A stretch of DNA of 59,248 nucleotides from Bacteroidota bacterium. Its GTDB lineage: Bacteria; Bacteroidota; Bacteroidia; Chitinophagales; Saprospiraceae. The notes under the pieces were generated by a model. That model had not been told where the DNA came from. It searched no databases and saw nothing but the letters and a program-made list of their open reading frames with translations. This document shows positions 24,743 through 33,224 of this stretch, piece by piece. Location: positions 1 to 59,248 of the forward strand of contig JAFMBH010000015.1 in the NCBI GenBank assembly GCA_017858735.1, given 5' to 3'. The number at the start of each line of letters is the position of its first letter. Position 1 is the first letter of the stretch. Position numbers and translations under genes: made by a program.

Positions 24743-24906
24743 AATTCATGAATTGGGCTAAAAGGAATATTGGGGAAATTTTGCCGCCATAGGCATGATG
24801 GTACAATGTGGAAATAGTTCCGCCAGGGGCATGGTAGCTAGATATGTGTGACCCCTCTGGGGTCAGGCAAATATAAATGCCCACAGAAGGGTCACACGTT
24901 TTTTTT
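24743..24906. repeat. Structured non-coding spacer with repeat-like units
   Basis: The spacer between exbD and the DUF4293 gene contains a 12-base palindrome (AATTCATGAATT, 24743-24754), two related units 36 bases apart sharing CCGCCA-N2-GGCATG (24784 and 24820), and a long hairpin at 24844-24899. The hairpin has 11-pair outer arms around GTGTGACCC/GGGTCACAC, inner pairs TCTG/CAGA and GGC/GCC, and T8 on its plus-strand side. G+C is higher than in neighbouring spacers. It looks like a member of an interspersed intergenic repeat family; other copies cannot be checked here. Confidence 0.5.
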
Positions 24907-25270
24907 ATCTTAATCTGTTCGATTCCTGAACAATTCTTTCGTCTTTTCTTATACTGAAAATGGCTAATATAGTCGCTACCAGACCAACAAAAAAACTGAT
25001 AATTAGGGTCGTATTATTCTGACTTTCATCATAATGGACTTTACTGAAAAATAATATAATGATTATTCCTGTTAAATATAATGGTATAACCAACCAGGTG
25101 GACAAACTGATTTGAAGTTTTCGTTTTTTATACAAGAAAATGATGATTAGACTGATCAAAGCTGCCATGGCAAACGCAAAGTGTTCCCATATTCCTAATA
25201 GATTCATGGACATAAAGCCCGCCGATATTGCGCCCAATAGCAAAAAAAGCGTCTGAATTCTTTGGATCAT
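24905..25270 (-). CDS. DUF4293 membrane protein
   Basis: A 121-residue inner-membrane protein with four predicted helices: IQTLFLLLGAISAGFMSMNL, FAFAMAALISLIIIFLY, LVIPLYLTGIIIILFF and LIISFFVGLVATILAIF. The start MIQRIQTLFLL and the end SIRKDERIVQESNRLR are the family's conserved termini. DUF4293 is confined to Bacteroidota and has no known role. It is somewhat shorter than the usual 140-150 residues. It is monocistronic, convergent with the ExbB operon and divergent from the OstA-like gene. Confidence 0.88.
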   Translation of the reverse strand: MIQRIQTLFLLLGAISAGFMSMNLLGIWEHFAFAMAALISLIIIFLYKKRKLQISLSTWLVIPLYLTGIIIILFFSKVHYDESQNNTTLIISFFVGLVATILAIFSIRKDERIVQESNRLR

Positions 25271-25410
25271 CTTACAAATAATTTAAAGATTAATAATTTT
25301 TTTTCGGAACTCATGAAAAGCCCGGGTATAAAGGTAATAGGTTTGTTTTATTCTCTTTGTCTATGTTTAGATTTAATTTGTTTCTTCCTTTGGTTTTTAT
25401 TTGTAAATTG

Positions 25411-25441
25411 TTGCGTGGGGATTCCTTCAAAAGTATATTTG
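25411..25441 (+). promoter_or_regulatory. Promoter of the OstA-like gene
   Basis: TTG at 25411-25413, a 20-base spacer and TATATTTG at 25434-25441 form a full Bacteroidota promoter. The ATG is only 17 bases beyond the -7 element, so the leader is about 10 bases long. Confidence 0.75.
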
Positions 25442-25458
25442 TTTCTTATTTAAAATAA

Positions 25459-27372
25459 ATGGTTTTTAACAGAGCACTTTCTAAAAATTGTGGCATTTTT
25501 CGCTGTCTATTCCTCGCTTTGGTGTGGTTGACTTCCATTTTGTCCTCTCTTTATGGCCAAAACACCCCCACTTCCACCGAAGATAAAAGAGTAAAAGTTC
25601 TCTTTGCAAAAGATTTTCTGATCTCTCAGGAGGGTGAAAATAGTATTCAAAAACTAGTAGGTGAGGTTGAGCTGAAACAGAACAATGTTCGCATGTATTG
25701 TGACTCCGCTATCATACAAAATGAAACCCTTGTCTGGGCTTATGGCAATGTTGTTTTCTGGGAAGGGGACTCCATTAAGGTCTTTTCTGATGCCATGGAA
25801 TTTAATAGCGATTCGAGCATAGCTAAGTTAATAGGTAATATTCAACTTAATAAAAATAAATCAAAGCTTTTTACAGATACCTTGCTCTACGATTTAAATA
25901 GAAAATTGGCTACCTATAAAGATGGGGGGATTTTCTACTCAGGCGATACTCAGCTGAGTAGTAAACAGGGTTCTTATAATACGGAAACTTATTTCGCCGC
26001 TTTTAAGGATAGTGTCGTTGTCATTGATTCCGATTTTGCTCTGCGTGCCGATACCTTAACTTTTGATACAGATAAGGAAATCATTTATTTTAATGCTCCC
26101 ACCAGACTTAAAACAGATAGTGCAGAAATCTATACTGAAAGTGGTTTCTATGAGACCATTTCAGGAAAAGCAGATTTTATTCAAAAGGCACAATACAAAA
26201 AAGGGGATGAAACTGCTACCGCCGATACCATTAGATTATTGGAAGACCAAAAAAATTATCTGCTCCTCGGACAAGCTAATTTATCAGATTCATTGCACTC
26301 GGCAACAGGTGATATTATTATTTTTTCAGAAATTTCTGATCAATTAGATATTTATGGAACGGCTCATTATATTGATTATGAGAAAGACCAAAATATAAAG
26401 GCCGATTCCATTCGGTACAATAAAAAGGAAGGTACTTATACAACCCGGGGAAGATCCTTAATTATTGATCCTCCTCAATTTTTAGAAGCTGATCAAGTGG
26501 ATTATCAGGAATCTACAGGTTTCGGTTTGGCTTTCGGAAATATTGTATGGAGAGATACTTCAGAAAATATTACGCTATATTGCGATTCTTTACTATATCA
26601 AAAAAGCAAAGAATACTTTAAAGCCTTTAATAAAGTTAATGAAAGACCTCTGATGGTGGTTTTACTTGATAATGATTCTCTATTTCTTAGTGCTAATACC
26701 CTTTCTTCTATCAGACCCGATACAACGGGAATGGATTCTACCCGCATATTTGTAGCTGATCAAGAGGTTAGAGTTTTTAAATCTGATTTGCAGGCTGTAT
26801 GCGATTCCTTGGCTTATAATCCTACAGATAGCTTGATTTCCATGTTCAAAAACCCGGTTGCCTGGACGGATACCAGTCAATTTTCGGCGGATACGCTTAT
26901 TTTAACTAACGGAAAACAAGGGATTAAAGAAATTAATCTTACTGGAAATAGTATTATTATTAATGAGTTAGATAGTATTTTTTATAACCAGATTCAAGGT
27001 AGAACCATCGATGCATTTTTTGTCGATAAAAATCTTGATCTTATGTCAGCAAAAGGTAATGCCGAGGTAGTTTACTACATAAAAGACGAAGAAGACGCTT
27101 ATGTGGGCGTAGATAAAACATCGTGTGGGATGATGAATATTATTTTTGGAGATAATGAAGTGGAAAAAATTGTATTTTATGTAAAGCCTAAAACACAGGT
27201 TTTACCCATGCTGAAAGCGGATCATCTAAAAATAAGACTGAGTGGGTTTAGTTGGAATGAGGAAGCTAAACCAAAGTTTCCAATGGATGTTTTAAACGTT
27301 CGACAGCTTATTATGGCGACTAATCCTCAGGCTGAGGCAGAATTTCAAAACTTAGAAATAAATGAAAATTAA
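25459..27372 (+). CDS. OstA/LptA-like periplasmic protein
   Basis: A 637-residue exported protein. A signal region (GIFRCLFLALVWLTSILSSL, cleaved near YGQN) is followed by repeated OstA-like beta-jellyroll turns typical of LptA/LptD N-terminal domains: KVLFAKDFLISQEGENSIQK, GEVELKQNNVRMYCDSAII, YGNVVFWEGDSIKVFSDAME and IGNIQLNKNKSKLFTDTLLY. The same pattern recurs to about residue 560, giving a long beta-taco suited to carrying lipopolysaccharide across the periplasm. No C-terminal beta-barrel is seen, so it is not LptD. It overlaps the BatE-like gene by 11 bases. Confidence 0.88.
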   Translation: MVFNRALSKNCGIFRCLFLALVWLTSILSSLYGQNTPTSTEDKRVKVLFAKDFLISQEGENSIQKLVGEVELKQNNVRMYCDSAIIQNETLVWAYGNVVFWEGDSIKVFSDAMEFNSDSSIAKLIGNIQLNKNKSKLFTDTLLYDLNRKLATYKDGGIFYSGDTQLSSKQGSYNTETYFAAFKDSVVVIDSDFALRADTLTFDTDKEIIYFNAPTRLKTDSAEIYTESGFYETISGKADFIQKAQYKKGDETATADTIRLLEDQKNYLLLGQANLSDSLHSATGDIIIFSEISDQLDIYGTAHYIDYEKDQNIKADSIRYNKKEGTYTTRGRSLIIDPPQFLEADQVDYQESTGFGLAFGNIVWRDTSENITLYCDSLLYQKSKEYFKAFNKVNERPLMVVLLDNDSLFLSANTLSSIRPDTTGMDSTRIFVADQEVRVFKSDLQAVCDSLAYNPTDSLISMFKNPVAWTDTSQFSADTLILTNGKQGIKEINLTGNSIIINELDSIFYNQIQGRTIDAFFVDKNLDLMSAKGNAEVVYYIKDEEDAYVGVDKTSCGMMNIIFGDNEVEKIVFYVKPKTQVLPMLKADHLKIRLSGFSWNEEAKPKFPMDVLNVRQLIMATNPQAEAEFQNLEINEN

Positions 27373-28144
27373 TTGGAAAAAATACCTGGGGTGTTCCTTT
27401 TTTATCCATATCTTTTTGATATCATCGCTGTTTGCAAACCAGATTCCATCGCAAAATGATATAGCAGAAGTCAATCGTCTTGTGGAGAAAAAAAATTTTT
27501 CTGAAGCTATAGACATCTATAGCGATTGGGTAGCGTTGGGATTTAAAAGTAAATGGATATTTTACAATCTTGGTTTATTACATGAAAATATGGGTAATAT
27601 CGGATATGCGATGTTTTATCTGAAAAAGGCAGAGAAAATAGCTCCTGACGATGCGTTAATAAATAAAAGAAATATTATTCTACAAGAAAAAATAAAGGAC
27701 AAGTTTATGATACCTATTGAAAATAATAGGTTCAGTGACCTGTTTTTAAAACCTTGGGATTATTGGAGTTTAAAAGAAGTGAGTATATTTCTTATCATAA
27801 ATCTTTGGATCTGTTGCTTGTATTTTCTACTTTTTAAGGTGTTTTCTTTGTCCGGGATCTTTAAATTTTATAAACCTGTTCTTTTCATTCAAGTAGGATT
27901 AATAAGCTTTCTCTTAATTCAAAGCATAAGGGTTTTGCAAAATAATAATCAAATTGAGGCTATTATTTTGGGAGATGTTGTAGAGCTATATGAGGGAGCT
28001 GACATCTTAAGCCCTAAAATTCAAACAGTACATGCTGGATTGCCTGTACTGTTTGAAGATAAAATAGGAGATTGGATTAAGATAAGATTATATAACGGGC
28101 AAGTTGGATGGTTGAAAAAGTCCCAACTATCGGATACAATCTAA
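27362..28144 (+). CDS. TPR / SH3 membrane protein, BatE-like
   Basis: A 260-residue protein. A signal or N-terminal anchor (YLGCSFFIHIFLISSLFAN) is followed by two TPR motifs (VEKKNFSEAIDIYSDWVALG, WIFYNLGLLHENMGNIGYAM), two membrane helices (SIFLIINLWICCLYFLLFKV and LFIQVGLISFLLIQSIRVL) and a C-terminal bacterial SH3 domain (LGDVVELYEGADILSPKIQ, then KIGDWIKIRLYNGQVGWLKK). This order matches BatE-type proteins of the Bacteroidota aerotolerance (Bat) group, but no batA-D genes are here. The 11-base overlap with the OstA-like gene implies translational coupling. Confidence 0.75.
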   Translation: MKINWKKYLGCSFFIHIFLISSLFANQIPSQNDIAEVNRLVEKKNFSEAIDIYSDWVALGFKSKWIFYNLGLLHENMGNIGYAMFYLKKAEKIAPDDALINKRNIILQEKIKDKFMIPIENNRFSDLFLKPWDYWSLKEVSIFLIINLWICCLYFLLFKVFSLSGIFKFYKPVLFIQVGLISFLLIQSIRVLQNNNQIEAIILGDVVELYEGADILSPKIQTVHAGLPVLFEDKIGDWIKIRLYNGQVGWLKKSQLSDTI

Positions 28145-28151
28145 TGTTAAC

Positions 28152-28565
28152 TTAATCTTCTTTAGCAGCTTTAGGTTTCTTAGCAGCTTTTGGCTTTGCA
28201 ACAACTTCTGCAACAACAGCATCAGCTACTGGAGAAGATTTTGCTGCTTTTGCTGCTTTTGCTGCAGGGGCAGATTTACTTTTGCCCTGAGGTGCTACCA
28301 GGATAGGTGCTTTAGGATCCAAGATACTAACATACGTTCTGTTATCTTTTTTACGGCGAAATACTACCGTACCATCGATATCAGCATGTAAAGTATAGTC
28401 TTTTGACAAGTAAACATTATCACCTGGGTGAAAACGAGTACCTCGTTGTCTCACTAAAATATTACCCGCTCTGGCATATTCACCACCGAATAACTTAACG
28501 CCTAATCTTTTACTTTTGCTATCCCGTCCATTATCGGAACTACCCGCACCTTTCTTATGTGCCAT
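28152..28565 (-). CDS. rpmA: 50S ribosomal protein L27 with C-terminal extension
   Basis: Ribosomal protein L27, which reaches the peptidyl-transferase centre. The conserved domain covers residues 1-87 ([20 protein letters not shown], then [20 protein letters not shown] and [11 protein letters not shown]). Two oddities are visible. Position 12 is aspartate in GSSDNGRDS where homologues carry arginine or lysine. A tail of about 50 residues made of Ala/Lys/Pro ([31 protein letters not shown]) follows; the usual protein is about 85 residues. It is 27 bases downstream of rplU, the normal operon. Confidence 0.95.
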   Translation of the reverse strand: MAHKKGAGSSDNGRDSKSKRLGVKLFGGEYARAGNILVRQRGTRFHPGDNVYLSKDYTLHADIDGTVVFRRKKDNRTYVSILDPKAPILVAPQGKSKSAPAAKAAKAAKSSPVADAVVAEVVAKPKAAKKPKAAKED

Positions 28566-28592
28566 TTTTTCGTAAATTTAAAGGATGAATAA

Positions 28593-28907
28593 TTACTTTG
28601 AAGAAATACCTGTGATTTCAATTTTAGTAAAACACTGGCGGTGACCATTTTTTACTTTGAAACCTTTTCTTCTTTTCTTGCGAAATACAATTACCTTATC
28701 TCCTTTTTGTCTGTTTAAGACCGTTGCACTCACTGATGCTCCAGGAAGGGTAGGTTTACCCAATGAAACGGTGCCGTTGTCATCAACCAGCTGTACCTGG
28801 TCAAAACTAACAACATCACCATTTTCGTTACTTAGCTGGTGGACATAGATCTTTTGACCTACCTCGACTTTGAATTGTTGACCAGCTATGGTTACAATTG
28901 CGAACAT
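28593..28907 (-). CDS. rplU: 50S ribosomal protein L21
   Basis: Ribosomal protein L21, 104 residues, full length. It begins MFAIVTIAGQQFKVEVGQKI and shows the conserved C-terminal RNA-binding loop KVIVFRKKRRKGFKVKNGHR followed by QCFTKIEITGI. It is the first gene of the rplU-rpmA operon and has a full promoter 27 bases upstream. No long leader for autoregulation is present. Confidence 0.97.
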   Translation of the reverse strand: MFAIVTIAGQQFKVEVGQKIYVHQLSNENGDVVSFDQVQLVDDNGTVSLGKPTLPGASVSATVLNRQKGDKVIVFRKKRRKGFKVKNGHRQCFTKIEITGISSK

Positions 28908-28933
28908 GTTATTTCGATTTAGATAATAAAACG

Positions 28934-28962
28934 CAAATATACAGGTAATTTTATAGATTCAA
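28934..28962 (-). promoter_or_regulatory. Promoter of rplU-rpmA
   Basis: On the minus strand TTG (28962-28960), an 18-base spacer and TATATTTG (28941-28934) match the Bacteroidota consensus in full, with a leader of about 20 bases. Confidence 0.8.
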
Positions 28963-28998
28963 AGAAATAACGAGGAATTTTACTGAAGCATTGGAGAA

Positions 28999-30276
28999 TT
29001 AAATGATATCTTCTAATTGTAATTCGAATTCTAGGAATTGATTATCTCTCTGAATCGTTAGTTTCATTTTTTTACCTATTGAACCACTAAATTTATTGTT
29101 TATCATATCTAATGAAAGTATTCCAGTGGATAAACCATTAATTTTTTTTATCCTATCACCTATTTGAAGTCCACTTTTGAATGCTGGTGTGTTTTCAATG
29201 ATTCTTAAAATGGTAAAAATATTTAGGTTATCCCCTGATGCTCCAATGATGAGTCCACTGCGGTCGTAAGGTCGTTGTTTTACTTTTTTAGGATTTTTGC
29301 TTACGATGATATTCGATGTATTATAATCAAAGATGACTTTTGAAAAGGCCGATAAAATGTTATTTCCAATAATTCCATCGCGGGGTGTTATCATCAGAGA
29401 ATCGAAAAAAATGGGTTTTTGTTGAAATTTTGTTATTAGTTCAGGAAAGGATTTTGAGGCGAATTGAAAGTTTTTTATTCTCCCAACATAGCCTTCTAAT
29501 TTACCACCAAGCCCCAATCCTATGGGACTATTCAGCATTTTAACCTGAGCGTTTTTCAAGGAGTCTATGGAGGTATATAATAATAGGGATAATCCAGCTC
29601 CCGTGTCGATTAAATAGTTTAATGTATTGATTTCCTCCCCGTATAAATGAGTGGTACAACGAATATATGGCTTGCTCTTTATTAAGGTGAAGGGTAAAAA
29701 ATCAACATTATCTTTGTTGATTTTAACTTTATTTTTAAAATATACGGGGCTAAAAAAAGTGACTATCTGTTTTTGATAGTCTATTTGCAAAGTAAACCGT
29801 TTTAGAAAATCAGCACCTAATATACCATGAATCTGTAAACCACTATATTCTTCAAAACGGAAATAATCTTCTTCCAAAACTAAAATAGAACGATGGGTAG
29901 CTTGTAAATCGCCCATTTGTAAAGAAATATTTTTTGACAAATAGGCGTATAACTCTTCCTGCATATCAGCACCGTAAAGTGTATATCTTTTCTGATAATC
30001 TATATTTAAAAAATCGGCAATTTCTTTTTTGGTGAGAATGGAATATTCTGCCCCGGTATCTAAAATGAAAGTGAGCGGTAGCAGATTATTGAAAAGGATA
30101 GAAACGAGTATGAAGTTTCCTTCAAATCGGAAGGGTATTTCCTCTTTTGTAAACGTCCTGTGTTGAGCTAAATCAAATACCTGTCCCGCAACCTTATTTG
30201 CAAATAACGCCAGGAAAATTCCAATCAATATAGAATACTTTGTCAAAAAAAAGCCATTTAATTTGCTTAAAAACAT
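28999..30276 (-). CDS. Retropepsin-like aspartic protease with PDZ domain
   Basis: A 425-residue exported protein. After a signal peptide (YSILIGIFLALFANKVAGQ) come two retropepsin-like halves in one chain, each with an aspartic-protease triad: LTFILDTGAEYSIL near residue 65 and LIDTGAGLSLLL near residue 218. Together they can form a pepsin-like bilobed enzyme. GIIGNNILSAF near residue 304 is the second flap-side glycine motif. Residues 340-425 are a PDZ domain (IIENTPAFKSGLQIGDRIKK, then INGLSTGILS) that probably binds substrate C termini. Such proteins are common in Bacteroidota and their substrates are unknown. It is transcribed alone. Confidence 0.85.
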   Translation of the reverse strand: MFLSKLNGFFLTKYSILIGIFLALFANKVAGQVFDLAQHRTFTKEEIPFRFEGNFILVSILFNNLLPLTFILDTGAEYSILTKKEIADFLNIDYQKRYTLYGADMQEELYAYLSKNISLQMGDLQATHRSILVLEEDYFRFEEYSGLQIHGILGADFLKRFTLQIDYQKQIVTFFSPVYFKNKVKINKDNVDFLPFTLIKSKPYIRCTTHLYGEEINTLNYLIDTGAGLSLLLYTSIDSLKNAQVKMLNSPIGLGLGGKLEGYVGRIKNFQFASKSFPELITKFQQKPIFFDSLMITPRDGIIGNNILSAFSKVIFDYNTSNIIVSKNPKKVKQRPYDRSGLIIGASGDNLNIFTILRIIENTPAFKSGLQIGDRIKKINGLSTGILSLDMINNKFSGSIGKKMKLTIQRDNQFLEFELQLEDII

Positions 30277-30389
30277 ACCTTGTTTTTGTTCGTTTTAAAC
30301 AATTTATTTACAAAAAAGATGATATTAGGCAATGGTATTTTTTATTTTCCTGATGTGTTAAAGATTTACCCATTTAAGGTTTGATTTTG

Positions 30390-30397
30390 TAGCTTTG
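30390..30397 (+). promoter_or_regulatory. Candidate -7 element for the haloperoxidase operon
   Basis: TAGCTTTG is an exact TAnnTTTG match 21 bases before the ATG at 30419. A -33 TTG at standard spacing is lacking. Confidence 0.45.
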
Positions 30398-30418
30398 TTA
30401 AGGAATAGTCTTTAATAG

Positions 30419-31762
30419 ATGAACATGAATGGATTTAACTATATTATTACAATTTTAGGGGCAATAAGTTGTTTGTTATCCTGTGAGGTAGATGAATCTT
30501 TGTACCTCGATAAGGCATCGAACCCGGCACATCTGCACAAAGCACAGAAAATGCTAACAGATGTTATGGTACACGACATTTTTTCACCGCCGGTTGCCAG
30601 TAGAATTTATGTTTATTCCAGCATAGCTGCCTACGAAACTATGGTGTCAGGGAATCCCGGTTTTATTTCTTTAGCCGGACAATTAACGGCGCTAGATAAA
30701 ATTCCATCGCCCAATAAAGACCGCCAGATTTGTTTTCCCGTTGCTGCCGTTCATGCTTATGTTATGGTGGGTACCAGGCTCATATTTTCAGAAGATAAAA
30801 TGGACGATTTTATATCGGAAATGCACAAAACTTATAAAGAGGCAGGGGTTCCGCAAGTTGTTTTAAATCAATCAAAAAAATATGGAGAAGAAGTAGCTAA
30901 CCATATCATAGCTTGGGCTGATAAAGATAATTATAAGCAGACCAGGACATTCCCCAAATATTCAATAGACGAGGATCCTACGCGCTGGCAGCCTACACCC
31001 CCGGCTTATATGGACGCTATAGAGCCAAGCTGGAATAAAATTCGCCCTTTTATCATGGAAAGGGCAGATCAATTTGCTCCTCCTCCACCTACGCCGTTTA
31101 GCTCAGATGTAAACAGTCAGTTTTACAAAGAAGCTATGGAGGTTTATAATTTAGGTAATGATTCAATTTCGGTGGAGGAAAAAAAGGACATAGCCAGCTT
31201 TTGGGATTGTAATCCATTCGTAAGTCATTTTTCCGGACACGTCATGTTCGCCACCAAGAAAATTTCTCCAGGGGGACATTGGATTGGCATTACAAAATTA
31301 GCTGCCTTAAAAGCAAAATTAGATTTTATGAAAACGGCGGAGGCTTATGCCTGGGTTTCTATAGGATTGGCCGATGCTTTTATTTCTTGTTGGGATGAGA
31401 AATACAGATCAGAACTCATCAGACCTGAAACATATATAAATAAATATATTGACGATAAATGGATGCCAACCCTTCAAACGCCACCTTTTCCGGAATACAC
31501 CAGTGGTCATAGTGTAGCTTCCTCTACTACTGCGGAAATTTTAACTCATTTATTTGGAGAGGATTTTGAATTTGAAGATACCGTAGAAAAAGAGTTTGGC
31601 CTACCAACGAGGAATTTTCAGTCCTTTAAACAGGCGGCCTCAGAGGCAGCCATGAGTCGATTATGGGGCGGTATCCACTATATGCCAGCTATAACAAATG
31701 GTTCCCGTCAAGGTAGTAACTTAGGATTATTTATTGTTAAAACCCTAAAAACCCAAAAGTAA
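30419..31762 (+). CDS. Vanadium-haloperoxidase / PAP2-type lipoprotein
   Basis: A 447-residue predicted lipoprotein: signal segment FNYIITILGAISCLLSC with the acylated cysteine near residue 22. The C-terminal half holds the vanadate/phosphate-binding set of the PAP2 superfamily: RPETYINKYI near residue 340, PEYTSGHSVASSTTAEILTH near 360 (the catalytic SGHS), and SRLWGGIHYMPAITNGSRQG near 419. Proteins of this fold are either vanadium-dependent haloperoxidases or acid phosphatases, and the sequence alone does not decide. The stop codon overlaps the start of the DASS transporter by one base (TAATG), so translation is coupled. Confidence 0.85.
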   Translation: MNMNGFNYIITILGAISCLLSCEVDESLYLDKASNPAHLHKAQKMLTDVMVHDIFSPPVASRIYVYSSIAAYETMVSGNPGFISLAGQLTALDKIPSPNKDRQICFPVAAVHAYVMVGTRLIFSEDKMDDFISEMHKTYKEAGVPQVVLNQSKKYGEEVANHIIAWADKDNYKQTRTFPKYSIDEDPTRWQPTPPAYMDAIEPSWNKIRPFIMERADQFAPPPPTPFSSDVNSQFYKEAMEVYNLGNDSISVEEKKDIASFWDCNPFVSHFSGHVMFATKKISPGGHWIGITKLAALKAKLDFMKTAEAYAWVSIGLADAFISCWDEKYRSELIRPETYINKYIDDKWMPTLQTPPFPEYTSGHSVASSTTAEILTHLFGEDFEFEDTVEKEFGLPTRNFQSFKQAASEAAMSRLWGGIHYMPAITNGSRQGSNLGLFIVKTLKTQK

Positions 31763-33213
31763 TGGCATTATTGAAAAAGTATATATGGGTACTTCTTGGG
31801 CCTGTTTCATTTTTAATAATGAGTTTCCTGCCCGTCCCAAAAGGAATCACTCCAGAGGCATGGAAGGTACTGGCGATGGCCTCGTTAATGTTGATTTGGT
31901 GGATTTCGGAGGCGGTACCCATTGCGGTTACTTCTCTTTTACCCTTAGTCTTGCTCCCTTCTATGGGGGTCGCAAAATTAGAGGCAGCTGCAGCACCCTA
32001 TGCCAATCCGGTAGTATATTTATTTATGGGTGGGTTTGTCATTGCACTGGCCATGGAAAAGTGGGAGCTGCATAAACGTATTGCGCTTTTTATAGTGAAT
32101 CTGTCAGGTACCCATGCCAATGGAATTATTGGTGGATTTATGCTGGCAACGGCCTCTATAAGTATGTGGATTAGTAATACCGCCACAGCTATCATGATGT
32201 TGCCCATAGGATTGTCGATTATAACGTTAATGCAAAGTCAGGTTATTGCCAGTAAGGAAAATGAAAAGGGTCTTCGAAATTTTGCCATAGCAATGATGTT
32301 AGCTATAGCCAGTGGTGCAAATATTGGAGGTTCAGCAACGATCATCGGAACACCACCTAACGTTGTTTTTGCTGGTTATATGAGGGAGAATTTTAACCAG
32401 GAAGTTACTTTCTTAACCTGGATGATGATTGGTTTGCCGTTCGCTATCGTTTTGTTGATTTTCGCCTATTTTGTCATTGTAAAAATTTTGTTTCCAAATA
32501 ATTTGGGTGATTTTGGCGGAGCAAAAGAAATAATTAGTAATGAAATTAAAAGTTTGGGACCAATGACAGTGGGTGAAAAATTAACCTTGTTTGTTTTCGT
32601 TTCTACTGCTTTATCCTGGATTTTCAGACTGCAATTAGATGCCATTTTCCCCGCTCTGAGGTTGTCAGATACGACGATTGCACTCATTGCGGCGATTTTG
32701 CTTTTTATTATTCCTGTAAGTGTAAAAAAGAAGGAGTTCCTGCTTAATTGGTCTGATACGGAGAAACTTCCCTGGGGTATTTTATTGCTTTTTGGAGGAG
32801 GTCTCAGTCTTGCCGACGCTTTGGCTAGTACGGGAATTATCAATGTAATTGGAGAACAATTTAATGGCTTGGATACCGCCGGATGGGTTTTTATTTTAGG
32901 GCTAACCACCGTTTCTTTATTTCTTACCGAAGTGATGTCAAACGTTGCTTTAGTGACTATATTCCTGCCTGTTGTCGGTGCCATCGCTGTTGGTGCTGGC
33001 ATTGCACCCATACAACTATGTATTCCGGTAACTATTGCTGCCAGTTGCGCTTTTATGTTTCCAATGTCAACGCCACCTAATGCCATCGTTTTTGCCAGTG
33101 GTCGAATAAGCATTAGTCAAATGGCAAAGGCAGGTTTTATCCTAAATCTGTTAACTATTATAGTCATCGCTTTTTTAGTGAAATTTTTTTTCCCTTTCGT
33201 TCTTGGAAGTTAA
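31762..33213 (+). CDS. DASS/SLC13-family sodium:anion symporter
   Basis: A 483-residue inner-membrane symporter with about eleven helices. Both repeats of the family's sodium/substrate motif are intact: ISNTATAIMMLPIG near residue 136 and EVMSNVALVTIFLPVV near residue 391, with GGSATIIGTPPNVVFAGY near 190 and the later MSTPPNAIVFASGRI near 433. SLC13 homologues take up di- and tricarboxylates or sulfate with sodium. Here it is flanked by a haloperoxidase/phosphatase lipoprotein and an M20 hydrolase, so the substrate might be a product of one of them. The M20 gene follows after 11 bases. Confidence 0.93.
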   Translation: MALLKKYIWVLLGPVSFLIMSFLPVPKGITPEAWKVLAMASLMLIWWISEAVPIAVTSLLPLVLLPSMGVAKLEAAAAPYANPVVYLFMGGFVIALAMEKWELHKRIALFIVNLSGTHANGIIGGFMLATASISMWISNTATAIMMLPIGLSIITLMQSQVIASKENEKGLRNFAIAMMLAIASGANIGGSATIIGTPPNVVFAGYMRENFNQEVTFLTWMMIGLPFAIVLLIFAYFVIVKILFPNNLGDFGGAKEIISNEIKSLGPMTVGEKLTLFVFVSTALSWIFRLQLDAIFPALRLSDTTIALIAAILLFIIPVSVKKKEFLLNWSDTEKLPWGILLLFGGGLSLADALASTGIINVIGEQFNGLDTAGWVFILGLTTVSLFLTEVMSNVALVTIFLPVVGAIAVGAGIAPIQLCIPVTIAASCAFMFPMSTPPNAIVFASGRISISQMAKAGFILNLLTIIVIAFLVKFFFPFVLGS

Positions 33214-33224
33214 AATAATTGAAT

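Noticed and set aside
24784..24833. Possible CRISPR-like repeats
   Set aside because: Only two imperfect units with 36-base period, no spacers and no cas genes.
25262..25453. 63-codon hydrophobic plus-strand frame upstream of the OstA-like gene
   Set aside because: It runs through a perfect promoter (25411-25441) and begins inside the DUF4293 start; hydrophobicity comes from T-rich DNA.
32466..33113. Long open frame (215 codons) on the strand opposite the DASS transporter
   Set aside because: It is a mirror of codon usage in a hydrophobic gene; its translation has no domain or signal and the plus-strand protein is clearly a complete SLC13 symporter.
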